Assembly: GCA_902790495.1 (NCBI GenBank)
Contig: CADASK010000033.1
Span: forward strand, 1-44,781
Origin: an uncultured Eubacteriales bacterium
Lineage (GTDB): Bacteria > Bacillota > Clostridia > Christensenellales > Aristaeellaceae
Length of the DNA: 44,781 bases
Reading direction: 5' to 3'
Shown here: piece by piece, positions 43,395 to 44,781 of the stretch
Layout: every line of letters begins with the position of its first letter
How positions within the stretch are numbered: position 1 is the stretch's first letter
Notes under the pieces: model-generated
Database searches by the model: none
Told to the model about the DNA's origin: nothing
What the model saw: only the letters and a program-made list of their open reading frames with translations
Made by a program: the position numbers and the translations under genes

Positions 43395-44637
43395 ATGAAG
43401 AAGAATCTGTCCCGTCTTCTGGCTTTGGCACTCGTGCTCGCGAGTCTGCTGAGCCTGACCGTCGGCGCCACCGCCGATGGCACCAAGGTCGTCATCCCCA
43501 ACAAGATTTCCCGCCTGGAAGCGCAGCTGCCTGAGCGTGAGGCTCAGCCCACCGTGCGCACCAAGACCAAGAACGGCGAGATTATGGTCCGCGTGAACGG
43601 CGACCCCGACACGGTCTATGCCAACTGGCTGGGCTATGACGAGGAAAAGGAAGAGGTTGATCTTGAGAACGGCCTGGGCTATGTGGAGCTGGAAGGCCAC
43701 AAGTATCAGCTGGGCGCCAAGTGGAATAATACCGTGTACCGCAACTACTACGTGCTGGATTCCAAGGGTGACTGGGTGGCCGTGGATTACAAGGGCACCG
43801 TGAAGGTCGGCAACACTGAGATGAAGCTGGTGGACTTCGGCACCGCCGACATCAACACCGGCAACTTCTGGGCCTGGATCTATGACTACATCAACACCGA
43901 CACCACCAAGGCCGGCGATGACAAGGCGGTTGCCGAGGCCATGAAGGCCATGAGCGGCTCCACCGAGATGGCCAGCAACATCGTCGCCGCGGGTCTGCCC
44001 AAGCAGCCCAAGACGCCCGGTGCGAACTCTAACAGCAATGGCCAGACCGCTGTGACTGATGAGTACTTCAAGCAGACCATCGGCAAGGTGGACTACAAGG
44101 TGGAAGGCCTCTTCGACGAGAACGGCCTGCTGGTTTCCGCCAACGTCTATGCCAAGGATCAGAAGGGCAACTCCGGCGTCAAGGAAGGCTGGACAGATCG
44201 TTGAGAAGAACGAGGAGAACACCGACTACTTCAAGACCGGTCTGGCTGGCAGCAAGGGCAACGTGATCTGGCATAATCGCAAGACCGCCGGCGGCACCAA
44301 GTGGTACGTCGCGGCTGTGACCGAAGAGTACGCCGAGGGCGATATCGCCTCCGCCGAGGCCGTGTACAATGTGAACGGCCAGCTGGTGCGCTACTTCATC
44401 ACCTATCGCACTGGTGAGGACGAGACCTATCGCATCCGCTACACCACCGACAACAAGCCCGCGAAGGGCAACTATGTGGGCATCGATCCCTTCACCGGCG
44501 AGACCATCAAGGCCTACACCGCTTCCATGAAGAAGTGGGCCGATTCCAAGACCGGCAAGCTGACCGACACGGTCGAGCTCGACTGGGGTCTGACCCCCCT
44601 GAAGGATTGGACCAATCCTCCGCGCCTGACCAAGTAA
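43395..44637 (+). pseudogene. Secreted paralogue family, copy 6, broken by an internal deletion
   Basis: The first frame (43395-44204, 269 aa) has the signal peptide (GATA instead of GAFA before the cleavage site), N block and a copy 5-like centre, then stops two residues after KEGWT. The second part, in another frame from about 44203, resumes at IVEKNEENTDYFKTG and runs to the family end NPPRLTK at 44637. About 50 residues (the MVPYYQFY ... TYTRAG segment) are missing. The junction is GGCTGGACAGATCG, where GCTGGA occurs at both edges of the lost piece in intact copies, so slipped recombination is likely. The short frame could still be secreted. It is 31 kb from the other five copies. Confidence 0.85.
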
Positions 44638-44659
44638 TCAGGTCAACCACACAAACAAA

Positions 44660-44740
44660 AGTCCCCGCCGCAAGGCGGGGATTCAGACTGTCAACAAACC
44701 CCTGTTTTCGAGAACGGAGACAGGGGTTTTGTAATGCAGG
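44660..44740 (+). terminator. Two hairpins after copy 6
   Basis: TCCCCGCC-GCAA-GGCGGGGA (44662-44681), the family terminator but without a good T-run (TTCAGAC), and then AAACCCCTGT ... ACAGGGGTTTTG (44697-44736), a second terminator. Confidence 0.75.
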
Positions 44741-44781
44741 GAGCCAACGATTGGCCAAAGAAAAAAGGCCATCAGGCAGCC

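Overview
The window (44.8 kb, clearly GC-rich) looks like a chromosomal contig of an uncultured, high-GC member of the Bacillota, most likely a gut-type Clostridia lineage. The reasons are strong AAGGAGG ribosome sites, near-consensus sigma-A promoters, a ricA (ymcA)-mutS pair and an mrfA-mrfB (yprA-yprB) pair as in Bacillus, a YtrA-type GntR/ABC operon, C69 dipeptidase, and smpB-ssrA. No phage, CRISPR array or intact transposon is visible. Genus cannot be assigned by eye.

Layout. 1-171: C-terminus of a TctA-type permease. 353-2216: GntR regulator, ABC ATPase and permease, with a palindromic operator over the promoter. 2273-2399: tandem repeats resembling an IS21-type end. 2488-3705: a GltD-like flavoprotein. 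4004-12203: five tandem cassettes (promoter, secreted ~460-aa protein, terminator) of a paralogous family I do not recognise; a sixth, broken cassette lies at 43302-44682. 12452-25019: a genome-maintenance block (mutS, ricA, DEAD-box helicase, a toxin-antitoxin pair, mrfB, mrfA, topoisomerase subunit B, rdgB). 25155-33197: a small secreted protein, then GH31 glucosidase, C69 dipeptidase, a secreted SH3/C39-like protein, a cobalamin adenosyltransferase-like domain, an acetyltransferase and class II aldolase. 33585-33734: tRNA-Glu(CTC) and tRNA-Gln(CTG). 34035-38020: DUF4143 ATPase, topoisomerase subunit A, tatA. 38148-40624: LysR regulator divergent from a Tat-exported metallo-hydrolase. 40815-41692: ssrA and smpB. 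41898-43165: two small membrane-associated unknown proteins.

The most interesting content is the secreted-protein family. Five of the six cassettes carry four hexamers (TTCACA / TTAACA / ACAACA / TTCACG-like) at an exact 11-bp period, locked in the same register to the -35 and -10. This is the architecture of a PhoP/PhoB-type (OmpR-family) response-regulator box. A seventh, unrelated secreted protein gene (25331) has a similar 11-bp array upstream of its promoter. The copies have conserved ends and a variable centre, share long identical DNA blocks, and three of six carry different lesions (43-bp tandem duplication, lost stop codon, internal deletion). This suggests an actively recombining family of abundant secreted proteins under stress, possibly phosphate, control.

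A second theme is a dispersed modular hairpin repeat built around CGATCGCAAAGCC. It occurs at nine intergenic places, sometimes abutting a mature gene end (ssrA), sometimes tandemly duplicated. Two other short intergenic repeat types are also present.
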